Source: Pararge aegeria (Eukaryota > Arthropoda > Insecta > Lepidoptera > Nymphalidae). Taken from it: DNA of 64,000 nt. Made by a program: the position numbers and the translations under genes. The notes beneath the pieces were generated by a model, which was given only the letters and a program-made list of their open reading frames with translations, was not told the origin of the DNA and made no database searches. The stretch's first letter is position 1. Every line of letters begins with the position of its first letter. The stretch spans positions 7,199,501 to 7,263,500 of the forward strand of contig NC_053204.1 in the NCBI RefSeq assembly GCF_905163445.1, in the 5' to 3' direction. Of the stretch, positions 45,036 through 59,269 are shown in pieces.

Positions 45036-46616
45036 GATAACGTTTTAGTTTACGTATACGATGACGTTTTCGTTTTCATTTACGTATGCGATAACGTTTT
45101 CGTTTTAATTTTGCGTATACGATGTCGTTTTCGTTTTCGTTTGTGATTGCGATGACGTTTTCGTTTTTGTTTACGTATACGATGACGTTTTCGTTTTCGT
45201 TTACGTATGCGATTACGTTTTCGTATTCGATGACGTTTTCGATTTAAATTTACGTATACGATTACGTTTTCATTTTCGTTTACGTATGCGATAACGTGTT
45301 CGTTTAGGTATACGATGACGTTTTCGTTTTTGTTTACGTATACGATGACGTTTTCGTTTTAATTTTACGTATACGATGACGTTTTCGTTTTCCTATTCGT
45401 TTTCGTATTCGATGACGTTTTTGTTTTAAATTTACGTATACGATGACGTTTTCGTTTTCGTTTACGTATACGATGTCGTTTTCGTTTTCGTTTACGTATG
45501 CGACAACGTTTTCGTTTACGTATTCGATGACGTTTTCGTTTTCGTTTACGCATACGATGTCGTTTTCGTTTTCGTTTACGAATGCGATGACGTTTTCGTT
45601 TTTGTTTACGTATACGATGACGTTTTCGTTTACGTATGCGATTACGTTTTCGTTTATGTTTACGTATACGATGTCGTTTTCGTTTTCATTTACGTATGCG
45701 ATAACGTTTTCGTATTCGATGACGTTTTCGTTTTAATTTTACGTATACGATGACGTTTTCGTTTTCCTATTCGAATTCGTATTCGATGACGTTTTTGTTT
45801 TAAATTTACGTATACGATGACGTTTTTGTTTATGTTTACGTATACGATGTCGTTTTCGTTTTCATTTACGTAGGCGATAACGTTTTCGTATTCGATGACG
45901 TTTTCGATTTAAATTTACGTATACGATGACGTTTACGTTTTCCTATTCGTTTTCGTATTCGATGACGTTTTTGTTTTAAATTTACGTTTACGATTACGTT
46001 TTCATTTTCGTTAAAGTATGCGAAAACGTGTTCGTTTAGGTATACGATGACGTTTTCGTTTTTGTTTACGTATACGATGACGTTTTCGTTATAATTTTAC
46101 GTATACGATGACGTTTTCGTTTTCCTATTCGTTTTCGTATTCGATGACGTTTTTGTTTTAAATTTACGTATACGATGACGTTTTCGTTTTCGTTTACGTA
46201 TACGATGTTGTTTTCGTTTACGAATGCGATGACGTTTTCGTTTTTGTTACGTTTCGTATACGTATACGATAACGTTTCCGTTTACGTATGCGACAACGTT
46301 TTCGTTTATGTTTACGTATACGATGTCGTTTTCGTTTTCATTTACGTAGGCGATAACGTTTTCGTATTCGATGACGTTTTCGATTTCCTATTCGTTTTCG
46401 TATTCGATGACGTTTTTGTTTAAATTTACGTATACGATTACGTTTTTATTTTCGTTTACGTATACGATAACGTGTTCGTTTAGGTATACGATGACGTTTT
46501 CGTTTTTGTTTACGTATACGATGACGTTTTCGTTTTAAATTTACGTATACGATGACGTTTTCGTTTTCGTTTACGTATACGATGACGTTTTCGTTTTCGT
46601 TTACGTATGCGTAATT
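45036..46616. repeat. satellite B array, block 1
   Basis: About 30-bp units around ACGATGACGTTTTCGTTTTC, GTTTACGTAT. Because the unit length is a multiple of three, both strands show long stop-free frames (10-residue periods), which are artefacts. Confidence 0.9.
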
Positions 46617-46735
46617 CTTATGTACGCATCAAAAGTGCCACCTGTGGGCCTACTTGAATAAAGATATTTTTGACTTTGACTTTATGCGATTACGTTTTCG
46701 TTCACGTTTACGTCTGCGATAACGTTTTCGTTAAC
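46617..46735 (+). repeat. LINE tail fragment inside satellite B
   Basis: 46617-46682 repeats the last 65 bp or so of the LINE 3' UTR (CATCAAAAGTGCCACCTGTG, AATAAAGATATTTTTGACTT), followed by a few more B units before satellite A resumes. Confidence 0.75.
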
Positions 46736-49700
46736 ATTATATACTTAATTTCAATATTTACTTTAGTATATTATTTACTTACGAAATACATTATTTACAT
46801 TATATACGAAATACATTATATACATTATATACATACATTATATACTTAGATACATTATTTGCTTAAGTACATTATTTACTTGAGTACATTATATACTAAC
46901 GTACATTATGTACTTAAGTATATTATATACTTAAGTACATTATTTACTTACGTACATTATATACTTAAGTACATTATTTACTTACGTACATTATATACTT
47001 AAGTACATTATTTACTTAAGTATATTATTTACTTACGTACATTATATACTTAAGTACATTATATACTTAAGTACATTATTTACTTACGTACATTATATAC
47101 TTAAGTACATTATTTACTTAAGTATATTATATACTTAAGTATATTATTTACTTACGTACATTATATACTTAAGTACATTATTTACTTAAGTATATTATAT
47201 ACTTAAGTATATTACATACTTAAGTACATTATATAGTTAAGTACATTATTTACTTGAGTACATTATATACTTAAATACATTATATACATACTTACATTAT
47301 TTACATAAGTACATTATTTACTTGAGTACATTATATATTAAGATACATTTTATACTTAAGTACATTATATACTTACGTACATTATATACTTACACACGTT
47401 ATATACTTAGGTACATTATTTACTAAAGTACATTACTTACTTAAGTTCATTATATACTTGGATACATTATTTACTTAAGTACATTATATACTTACGTACG
47501 TTATATACTTAAGTACATTATTTACTTTAGTATATTATTTACTTAAGTACATTATATACTTAGATACGTTATTTACTAAAGTACATTATATACTTAGATA
47601 CATTATATACTTAAGTACATTATATACTTACGTACATTATATTCTTACGTATATTATATACTAAGGTATATTATATACTTAAGTACATTATTTACTTAAA
47701 GACATATACTTAAGTACATTATATACTTACGTACATTATTAACTTAAGTATATTATTAACTTAAGTATATTATATACTTAAGGACATTAGATACTTAAGT
47801 ACATTATATACTTACGTACATTATTTACTTTAGTATATTATATACTTAAGTACATTATATACTTACGTACATTATTTACTTAAGTATATTATTTACTTAA
47901 CAACATTATATACTTGAGTACATTATGTACTTAAGTACATTATATACTTAAGTACATTATTTACTTACGTACATTATATACTTAAGTAAATTATTTACTT
48001 ACGTACTTTATATACTTAATTACATTATTTACTTTTTATTTTTATTTTTTCTTTAATTGGAAAACCAACAGTTGTAGATACTAACTAGTTAAAAGATTGA
48101 TTGACTTAAAACTAATAACAGGTTTCCACAGATAAGTTTAGTATATTATTTACTTAAGTACATTATATACTTAGATACATTATTTACTTAAGTACATTAT
48201 TTACCTTAGTATATTATTTACTTAAGTACATTATATACTTAGATACGTTATTTACTAAAGTATATTATATACTTAGATACATTATATACTTAAGTACATT
48301 ATTTACTTAAGTACATTATATACTTACGTTCATTATATACTTACGTACATTATATACTTAAGAACATTATTTACTTAAGTACATTATATACTTGATTACA
48401 TTATATACATATGTACATTATTTACATAAGTATATTATTTACTTAAGTACATTATATACTTAGATACATTATTTACTAAAGTACATTATATACTTAGATA
48501 TATTATATACTTAAGTATATTATATACTTAAGAACATTATTTACTTAAGTACATTATATACTTAAGTACATTATTTACTTACGTACATTATATACTTAAG
48601 TACATTATTTACTTAAGTATATTATATACTTAAGTATATTATTTACTAACGTACATTATATACTTAAGTACATTATTTACTTAAGTACATTATTTACTTA
48701 AGTACATTATATACTTACGTACATTATATAGTTAAGTACATTATTTACTTGAGTACATTATATACTTGAGTAAATTATATACATACGTACATTATTTATA
48801 TAAGTACATTATTTACTTGAGTACATTATATACTTAGACACATTATATACTTGAGTACATTATATATTAAGATACATTATGTACATTATTTACTCAAGTA
48901 TATAATGTAGTTAAGTAAATAATATACTTAAGTAAATAATGTACGTAAGTATATAATGTTCTTAAGTATATAATATACTTAAGTACATTATATACTTATA
49001 TACTTAGATACATAATATACTTAAGTATATTATATACTTAAGTACATTATTTACTTAAGTACATTATATACTTACGTACATTATATACTTAAGAACATTA
49101 TTTATTTGAGTACATTATATACATACGTCCATTATTTACATAAGTACATTATTTACTAAAGTACATTATATACTTAGATACATTATATACTTAAGTATAT
49201 TATATACTTAAGAACATTATTTACTTAAGTACATTATATACTTACGTACATTATATACTTAGATACATTATTTACTAAAGTACATTATATACTTAGATAC
49301 ATTATTTACTTAAGTACATTATTTACCTTAGTATATTATTTACTTAAGTACATTATATACTTAGATACGTTATTTACTAAAGTTTATTATATACTTAGAT
49401 ACATTATATACTTAAGTACATTATTTACTTAAGTACATTATATACTGACGTTCATTATATACTTACGTACATTATATACTTAAGAACATTATTTACTTAA
49501 GTACATTATATACTTGATTACATTATATACATATGTACATTATTTACATAAGTATATTATTTACTTAAGTACATTATATACTTAGATACATTATTTACTA
49601 AAGTACATTATATACTTAGATGTATTATATACTTAAGTATATTATATACTTAAGAACATTATTTACTTAAGTACATTATATACTTAGATACGTTATTTTC

Positions 49701-52700
49701 TAAAGTACATTATATACTTAGATACATTATATACTTAAGTATATTATATACTTAAGTACATTATATACTTAGATACGTTATTTACTAAAGTACATTATAT
49801 ACTTAGATACATTATATACTTAAGTATATTATATACTTAAGTACATTATTTACTTAAGTACATTATATACTTACGTACATTATAAACTTAAGAACCTTAT
49901 TTACTTGAGTACATTATATACTTGATTACTTGATATACATACGTACATTATATACTTGAGTACATTATATACTTAAGTACATTATATACTTAGACACATT
50001 ATATACTTGAGTACATTATATATTAAGATACATTATGTACATTATTTACTCAAGTATATAATGTAGTTAAGTAAATAATATACTTAAGTAAATAATGTAC
50101 GTAAGTATATAATGTTCTTAAGTATATAATATACTTAAGTACATTATATACTTATATACTTAGATACATAATATACTTAAGTATATTATATACTTAAGTA
50201 CATTATTTACTTAAGTACATTATATACTTACGTACATTATATACTTAAGAACATTATTTACTTGAGTACATTATATACATACGTCCATTATTTACATAAG
50301 TACATTATTTACTAAAGTACATTATATACTTAGATACATTATATACTTAAGTATATTATATACTTAAGAACATTATTTACTTAAGTACATTATATACTTA
50401 CGTACATTATATACTTAGATACATTATTTACTAAAGTACATTATATACTTAGATACATTAAATACTTAAGTATATTATATACTTAAGTACATTATTTACT
50501 TAAGTACATTATATACTTACGTACTTTATTTACTTAAGTACATTATATACTCAAGTATATTATATACTCAAGTATATTATATACTTAAGTACATTAATTA
50601 CTTAAGTACATTATATACTTAAGTAAATTATATACTTACGTACATTATATACTTAAGAACATTATTTACTTAAGTATATTATATACTTAAGTACATTATT
50701 TACTTCAGTACATTATATACTTAAGCACATTACATACTTAAGTACATTATATACTTGAGTACATTATATACTTAATTACATTATTTACTTTAGTATATTA
50801 CTTACTTAAGTACATTATATACTTAGATACATTATTTGCTTAAGTACATTATTTACTTGAGTACATTATATACTTACGTACATTATATACTTAGATACAT
50901 TATTTACTAAAGTACATTATATACTTAGATACATTAAATACTTAAGTATATTATATACTTAAGTACATTATTTACTTAAGTACATTATATACTTACGTAC
51001 TTTATTTACTTAAGTACATTATATACTCAAGTATATTATATACTTAAGTACATTAATTACTTAAGTACATTATATACTTAAGTACATTATATACTTACGT
51101 ACATTATATACTTAAGAACATTATTTACTGTAGTATATTATATACTTAAGTACATTATTTACTTACGTACATTATATACTTAAGTATATACTTACGTACA
51201 TTATTTACTTAAGTACATTATTTACTAACGTACATTATATACTTAAGTACATTATTTACTTACGTACTATATATACTTAATTACATTATTTACTTTAGTA
51301 TATTATTTACTTAAGTACATTATATACTTAGATACATTATTTACTTAAGTACATTATATACTTAAGTACATTATTTACTTAAGTACATTATATAATTACG
51401 TACATTATATACTTAAGTATATTATATACTTAAGTACATTATTTACTTAAGTACATTATATACTTACGTACATTATAAACTTATGAACCTTATTTACTTG
51501 AGTACATTATATACTTGATTACTTGATATACATACGTACATTATATACTTGAGTACATTATATACTTAAGTACATTATATACTGAGACACATTATATACT
51601 TGAGTACATTATATATTAAGATACATTATGTAATGTACTCAAGTAAATAATGTACTTAAGTATATAATATGCTAAGGTAAATAATGTTCGTAAGTCACAA
51701 GTAAGTTCAGTACATCAAGTACTTTTACTTAAGTTTATTATTTACTTTAGTACATTAAAGTAAATAATTTACTTAAGTACATTATATACTTGAGTACATT
51801 ATATATTAAGATACATTATATACTTAAGTACATTATATACTTAAGAACATTATTTACTTTAGTATATTATTTACTTAGGTACATTATATACTTAGATACA
51901 TTATTTACTTAAGTACATTATTTACTTTAGTATATTATTTACTTCAGTACATTATATACTTAAGCACATTACATACTTAAGTACATTATATACTTGATTA
52001 CATTATATTCTTAATTACATTATTTACTTTAGTATATTACTTACTTAAGTATATAATGTACTTAAGTATATAATATACTAAAGTAAATAATGTTCTTAAG
52101 TATATAATGTACGTAAGTATATAATGTACTAAAGTAAATAATGTTCTGAAGTATATAATATACTTAAGTATATAATGTATCTAAGTATATAATGTACTTT
52201 TGTAAATAATGTATATAAGTATATAATGTACTTAAGTAAATAATATACTAAAGTAAATAATGTACTCAAGTAAATAAGGTTCTTAAGTATATAATGTACG
52301 TAAGTATATAATGTACTTAAGTAAATAATGTACTTAAGTATATAATGTACTTATGTAAATAATGTATCTAAGTATATAATGTACTTAAGTAAATAATATA
52401 CTAAAGTAAATAATGTAATTAAGTATATATAGTACGTAAGTAAATAATGTACTTAAATATAATGTACGTTAGTAAATAATGTACTTAAGTAAATAATGTA
52501 CGTAAGTATATACTTAAGTATATAATGTACGTAAGTAAATAATGTACTTAAGTATATAATATACTAAAGTAAATAATGTTCTTAAGTATATAATGTACGT
52601 AAGTATATAATGTACTTAAGTATATAATGTACTTAAGTAATTAATGTACTTAAGTATATAATATACTTGAGTATATAATGTACTTAAGTAAATAAAGTAC

Positions 52701-54949
52701 GTAAGTATATAATGTACTTAAGTAAATAATGTACTTAAGTATATAATATACTTAAGTATTTAATGTATCTAAGTATATAATGTACTTTAGTAAATAATGT
52801 ATCTAAGTATATAATGTACGTAAGTATATAATGTACTCAAGTAAATAATGTACTTAAGCAAATAATGTATCTAAGTATATAATGTACTTAAGTAAATAAT
52901 GTTCTTAAGTATATAATGTACGTAAGTATATAATGTACTTAAGTATATAATGTACTTAAGTAATTAATGTACTTAAGTATATAATATACTTGAGTATATA
53001 ATATACTTGAGTATATAATGTACTTAAGTAAATAAAGTACGTAAGTATATAATGTACTTAAGTAAATAATGTACTTAAGTATATAATATACTTAAGTATT
53101 TAATGTATCTAAGTATATAATGTACTTTAGTAAATAATGTATCTAAGTATATAATGTACGTAAGTATATAATGTACTTAAGTAAATAATGTTCTTAAGTA
53201 TATAATATACTTAAGTATATAATGTATCTAAGTATATAATGTACTTTAGTAAATAATGTACTTATGTAAATAATGGACGTATGTATATAATGTACTCAAG
53301 TAAATAATGTTCTTAAGTATATAATGTACGTAAGTTTATAATGTACTTAAGTATATAATATACTTAAGTACATTATAAACTTAAGTACATTATTTACTTT
53401 AGTACATTAAAGTAAATAATTTACTTAAGTACATTATATACTTGAGTACATTATATATTAAGATACATTATATACTTACGTACATTATATACTTAAGAAC
53501 ATTATTTACTTTAGTATATTATTTACTTAGGTACATTATATACTAAGATACATTATTTACTTAAGTACATTATTTACTTTAGTATATTATTTACTTCAGT
53601 ACATTATATACTTAAGCACATTACATACTTAAGTACATTATATACTTGATTACATTATATTCTTAATTACATTATTTACTTTAGTATATTACTTACTTAA
53701 GTACATTATATACTTAGATACATTATTTGCTTAAGTACATTAATTACTTGAGTACATTTTATATTTACGTACATTATATACTTAAGTATATTATATACTT
53801 AAGTACATTATTTACTTACGTACATTATATATACTTACGTACATTATTTACTTAAGTATATTATTTACTTAACTACATTATATACTTGAGTACATTATGT
53901 ACTTAAGTACATTATTTACTTACGTACATAATATACTTAAGTACATTATTTACTTACGTACTATATATACTTAAGAACATTATTTACTTAAGTACTTTAT
54001 ATACTTACGTACATTATATACTTAGATACATTATTTTCTAAAGTACATTATATACTTAGATACATTAAATACTTAAGTATATTATATACTTAAGTACATT
54101 ATATACTGAAGTAAATTATATACTTACGAACATTATTTACCTTAGTATATTATATACTTAAGTACATTATTTACTTGAGTAAATTACATAATGTATCTTA
54201 ATATATAATGTACTCAAGTATATAATGTACTCAAGTAAATAATGTACTTAAGTATATTATATACTTAAGTACATTATATACTTAAGTACATTATTTACTT
54301 TAGTACATTAAAGTAAATAATTTACTTAAGTACATTATATACTTGAGTACATTATATATTAATACACATTATATACTTACGTACATTATATACTTAAGAA
54401 CATTATTTACTTTAGTATATTATTTACTTAGGTACATTATATACTTAGATACATTATTTACTTAAGTACATTATTTACTTTAGTATATTAATTACTTAAG
54501 TACATTATATACTTAGATACATTTTATACTTTAGTATATTATATACTTAAGTACATTATTTACTTAAGTACATTATATACTTACGTACATTATATACTTA
54601 AGTACATTATTTAAGTGTATAATGTACTTAAGTATATATAAAATACTTGAGTAAATAAATTACTTATGTAAATAATGTACTTAAGTATTTAATGTACGTA
54701 AGTATATAATGTACTTAAGTATATAATGTACGTGAGAATATAATGTTCGTAAGTATATAATGTACGAAAGTATGTAATATACTCTACTAAATAATGTACT
54801 TAAGTAAATAATGTACGTAAGTATATAATGTTCTTAGTACATAATATACTTAAGTAAATAATATACTTAAGTAAATAATGTATGTAAGTATATAATGTAC
54901 CCAAGTTAATAATGTACTTAAGTATAAAATGTTCTTAAGTTTACGTATA
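46736..54949. repeat. satellite A array, main block
   Basis: 8.2 kb of 17-bp units, mostly in the TATATACTTAAGTACAT sense, with plus-sense islands (48895-48980, 50045-50130, 52045-53365, 54615-54940). Higher-order copies of about 1.15 kb are visible, for example 48850-49010 against 50000-50170. A foreign insert of about 110 bp sits at 48026-48135. Confidence 0.9.
48026..48135. repeat. non-satellite insert inside satellite A
   Basis: About 110 bp with TTGGAAAACCAACAGTTGTA and AAAACTAATAACAGGTTTCC, starting with T-rich sequence. It resembles a LINE 3' tail in reverse sense but I cannot place it in a family. Confidence 0.45.
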
Positions 54950-55875
54950 CGATAACGTTTACGTATAACGTTTAATAATGAGGAACTGAAACTGGAGGAT
55001 ACGACAGTTTTTCTAGGAATAACGTTAGATTCTAAACTTCAATGGGGCCCTCATGTAAATAATTTATCGAACAGGCTTAGTTCTGCTGCCTATGCGGTAA
55101 AGAAGATACGCCATATGACCGACGTAGAAACTGCGAGACTGGTATATTTTAGTTACTTTCACAGCATTATGTCATATGGAATTTTACTTTGGGGAAATGC
55201 TGCTGATATTAGCAATATTTTCGTGCTGCAGAAGAGGGCTGTTCGTTCTATCTACAAAATGGGTCCGAGAGAGTCCTTGAGAGATAAATTAAAAGATTTT
55301 AAAATAATGACAGTGTATAGTCAGTACATATTTGAAAATTTAATGTACGTTCATAAAAACATTTCTAAATTTAAGAAAAAATGTGACTGCAATAATTTAA
55401 ACATTAGAAGTAAGAATAAACTTACAGTGCAATATACTAGGTTACAAAAAAATCATAAATCGTTTAAAGGAAATTGCATACAATTCTACAATAAACTACC
55501 AATTGTCATCTTGGAGATGTCTCTTAAAAAGTTCAAAGTTTGTATTAAACGTAAGCTTATAGAAAAGTCCTATTATAGTATAAAGGACTACGTAAACGAT
55601 AAAAAAGCTTGGGTGTAAATTATTGCTCTCTCTTCTAATAATTTAAAATGACATTGTGAGATGGTGATAACAAAAAAAAAACACCCGGCTAAGTTTGTTG
55701 TGGGCTTCTTCTTAGACCAGGACGCGTTTGGAACCCTCGTAGCTTTAGTTTTAAGTTTACGAATGTGGTTATCGCCATCATCTCACTACCATGTGGTTCT
55801 TATATACGCATCAAAAGTGCCACCTGTGGGCCTACTCGAATAAAGATATTTTTGACTTTTGACTTTGACTATACG
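54950..55875 (+). mobile_element. LINE 3' end between satellites, copy 2
   Basis: Nearly identical to 44111-45035, with the same RT C-terminal frame (54970 to stop 55616). I noticed two base differences in the 3' UTR: CCTGGTAGC against CCTCGTAGC, and CCATTATC against CCATCATC. Same left and right satellite junctions. Confidence 0.8.
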
Positions 55876-56805
55876 ATAACGTTTTAGTTTACGTATACGA
55901 TGACGTTTTCGTTTTCATTTACGTATGCGATAACGTTTTCGTTTTAATTTTGCGTATACGATGTCGTTTTCGTTTTCGTTTGTGATTGCGATGACGTTTT
56001 CGTTTTTGTTTACGTATACGATGACGTTTTCGTTTTCGTTTACGTATGCGATTACGTTTTCGTATTCGATGACGTTTTCGATTTAAATTTACGTATACGA
56101 TTACGTTTTCATTTTCGTTTACGTATGCGATAACGTGTTCGTTTAGGTATACGATGACGTTTTCGTTTTTGTTTACGTATACGATGACGTTTTCGTTTTA
56201 ATTTTACGTATACGATGACGTTTTCGTTTTCCTATTCGTTTTCGTATTCGATGACGTTTTTGTTTTAAATTTACGTATACGATGACGTTTTCGTTTTCGT
56301 TTACGTATACGATGTCGTTTTCGTTTTCGTTTACGAATGCGATGACGTTTTCGTTTTTGTTTACGTATACGATAACGTTTTCGTTTACGTATGCGACAAC
56401 GTTTTCGTTTACGTATTCGATGACGTTTTCGTTTTCGTTTACGCATACGATGTCGTTTTCGTTTTCGTTTACGAATGCGATGACGTTTTCGTTTTTGTTT
56501 ACGTATACGATGACGTTTTCGTTTACGTATGCGATTACGTTTTCGTTTATGTTTACGTATACGATGTCGTTTTCGTTTTCATTTACGTATGCGATAACGT
56601 TTTCGTATTCGATGACGTTTTCGTTTTAATTTTACGTATACGATGACGTTTTCGTTTTCCTATTCAAATTCGTATTCGATGACGTTTTTGTTTTAAATTT
56701 ACGTATACGATGACGTTTTCGTTTTCGTTTACGTATACGATGTCGTTTTCATTTTCGTTTACGAATGCGATGACGTTTTCGTTTTCGTTTACGAATGCGA
56801 TGACG
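55876..56805. repeat. satellite B array, block 2
   Basis: Same 30-bp family as 45036-46616 and aligned with it unit by unit from its left edge, apart from a small indel near 56330, until about 56720, where the copies diverge. Confidence 0.9.
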
Positions 56806-57170
56806 TTTTATATACTTAAGTATATACTTAAGTATATAAAACGATATTATATACTTAAGTACATTATTTAGTATATAATATACTTAAGTACATTATATAC
56901 TTAAGTACATTATATACTTAAGTACATTATTTGCTTTAGTACATTATATACTTACGTACTTTATTTACTTAAGTACATTATATACTTAGGTACATTATAT
57001 ACTTACGTACATTATATACTTAAGTACATTATTTACTTTAGTATATTATATACTTAAGTACATTATTTACTTAAGTACATTATATACTTAAGTACATTAT
57101 ATACTTACGTACATTATATACTTAAGAACATTATTTACTTTAGTATATTATATACTTAAGTATATTATAT
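56806..57170. repeat. satellite A array, right block
   Basis: 17-bp units mainly in the TATACTTAAGTACATTA sense, ending abruptly at the broken BEL/Pao RT gene. Confidence 0.85.
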
Positions 57171-59269
57171 ACCGAGACGGTGCCGGTTAAACAGACTTCT
57201 GCTGGAATGTCGGACAAAAGTTCTGACTTATTACTGACCCATTTTCTTAGTTGGAAACATCCTCGATTGAAGAGGGCAATAATTTGTGATTTTGCTTGTT
57301 GCGCGTCTTCCAGCGAGGCGCACCCTGTAACCACGTCATCAACATAAACGTCCGATAATAGTATCCGCTTTGCGATTGGATAGGACTCTCCCTCGTCTTC
57401 GGCAAGTCGTTGCAACGACCGACATGCGAGAAAAGGAGAAGAAGCTACACCATATGTCACGGTATTTAGGCGATACTCTTTGAGAGGTTCATGAGGTGAA
57501 GCTCGCCAGAATATGCGTTGATAGTCGCGATGATTCGGAGCAATTAAAATTTGTCGGTACATCTGACGGACGTCAGCCATGAACACGATGTTATGTTCGC
57601 GGAAGCGCAAAAATATTTCGAGAATATTAGGTTGCAGTTTTGGGCCAATAAGTAGCGTATCGTTTAGCGAGCGCGAATTAAAATCCTTGGCCGACGCATC
57701 AAAAACGACACGGAGTCGCGTGGTCGCAGAATCAGGGCGTAATACACTATGGTGGGGGATATAGTATTTTCCCTTTTCCATTTCGTCAGCAGGAACTAGC
57801 GACATATGTCCGGTTTTGATATAATCAGACATAAAGTCTAAATATTGGCTATGTAAATCTGAATCTCGCGATAGTCTACGTTCTATAGCATGGAATCTTC
57901 TTAGTGCCACGTCACGGGATCCAATAAAACTTGGTTCAGAGTCGTCTTTAAACGGTAAGCATAATATGTACCGTCCACTGTCATCACGCGTGTGATCCGA
58001 TATAAATTTTTGCTCACAAAGCGATTCCTCTGGAGTCCAGATTGGCGTTTTGGGCAAAGAATCCAATTCCCAAAAACGCTGTACTAATGAATTTAATTCA
58101 CAGTCTGTTTCTAACGTTTGTAGCATCGTCGTTGTAGCTATGCGTGTTTTGCCCAAAAGTAGCCAACCGAAAATTGAATTGAACGCAGTAGGTTGACTCG
58201 GACCTCCCTTAATTTGTTGATTAAGTAACGAGTCAGCGAATACATCTGCAGCAAACAGAAGATCGATGGATCCCGGAATATCAAAACCAGGATCAGCTAA
58301 AGGCAATGCTTTAATATGAGACCAACCAGATGTATTTAGATTTGCGATAGGTTGATCGCCACATATCTTCGATAATACGTGTAGGTCTAAAATGAATACT
58401 GGTTTATCATTAGTACCAATATGACAAGTTACGTCTCCCAAAATTGAGGCGGCAGCTTCACCAAGCCCGCTTACACACCCAGTAGTCTTAGAGCATTTTA
58501 AGTTTAAACGCGATACTGCAGACTCAGTTATAAAATTGCTTTGGCTACCTGTATCAAACAACGCACGAAAAGACTGCATTTCACCGTTAGCATCCTGTAC
58601 TTGAACGATAGCAGTCGCTAATAACACGGTTGTATTAGATTGGGATCTAGACACCAAAGACGACGCAGTTTTTTGACTTGATTCGGTAGGCACCTCACGG
58701 TGAAGCAAGGAATGGTGCTTTCGCTTGCAGGTGCGACAGGAGAAAATGCTAGTACATGATTTTAATTGGTGAGAGCTCTTTAAGCAATTGTAACACCAGT
58801 TTCTGTCAGTTGCAATTTTCATACGCTCATCGATGGTTTTTTGCAGGAATTCCGGACACGACGAAATACTGTGTGAATCGTTACAAAATGAACAGGTTGC
58901 AGAACGTGAAATAATAAGTCTAGCTTCCGGTTTCCCTACATCCGCGGCGACAAGTGTATTCGACGTTCTCAAAAATTTAGGTTGAGCCGGCGAAAAGGAA
59001 ACCTTGTGCGTAAGCCTTTGCAGTTGAGTTTGCTCAGAAAAGTGTGTGTCACGCAGTAAGGCCTCGCATTTCGAGTGTAAGAATTGTTTAAGTTGAACAT
59101 ATGAGGGTAGTTCGGTACTAGAATGCTTTTCTTCAAAATCCCGACGCGTATTCATGTCCAATTTCGATAAAATATGATAAACCAATACAAAATCCCACTG
59201 ACTAACCGGTAAGTTAACCGATTTTAAAATACATAAATTCTCTTCGAATAAATCGAGTGATTTTCGAAA
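57171..59269 (-). CDS. Pao zinc-knuckle, protease and RT region
   Basis: About 700 codons open from the base after the gag stop. Numbered from the TTG at 59185: zinc-binding cysteines and histidines at about 98-144, protease DTG at 211-213 in the DUF1758 region, RT YVDD at 614-617. The last codons are satellite. The usual RNase H and integrase are absent. Confidence 0.75.

Noticed and set aside
45365..46423. Open frames of 60-115 codons with TFSFSFTYTM or RKRKRHRI repeats, also at 56204-56629
   Set aside because: They are the 30-bp satellite read in frame on both strands; no start context, no splice sites, no family.
41990..57170. Short spaced repeats as a CRISPR array or a bacterial contaminant
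   Set aside because: Repeats are contiguous without unique spacers, AT-rich, and linked to insect LINE sequence.
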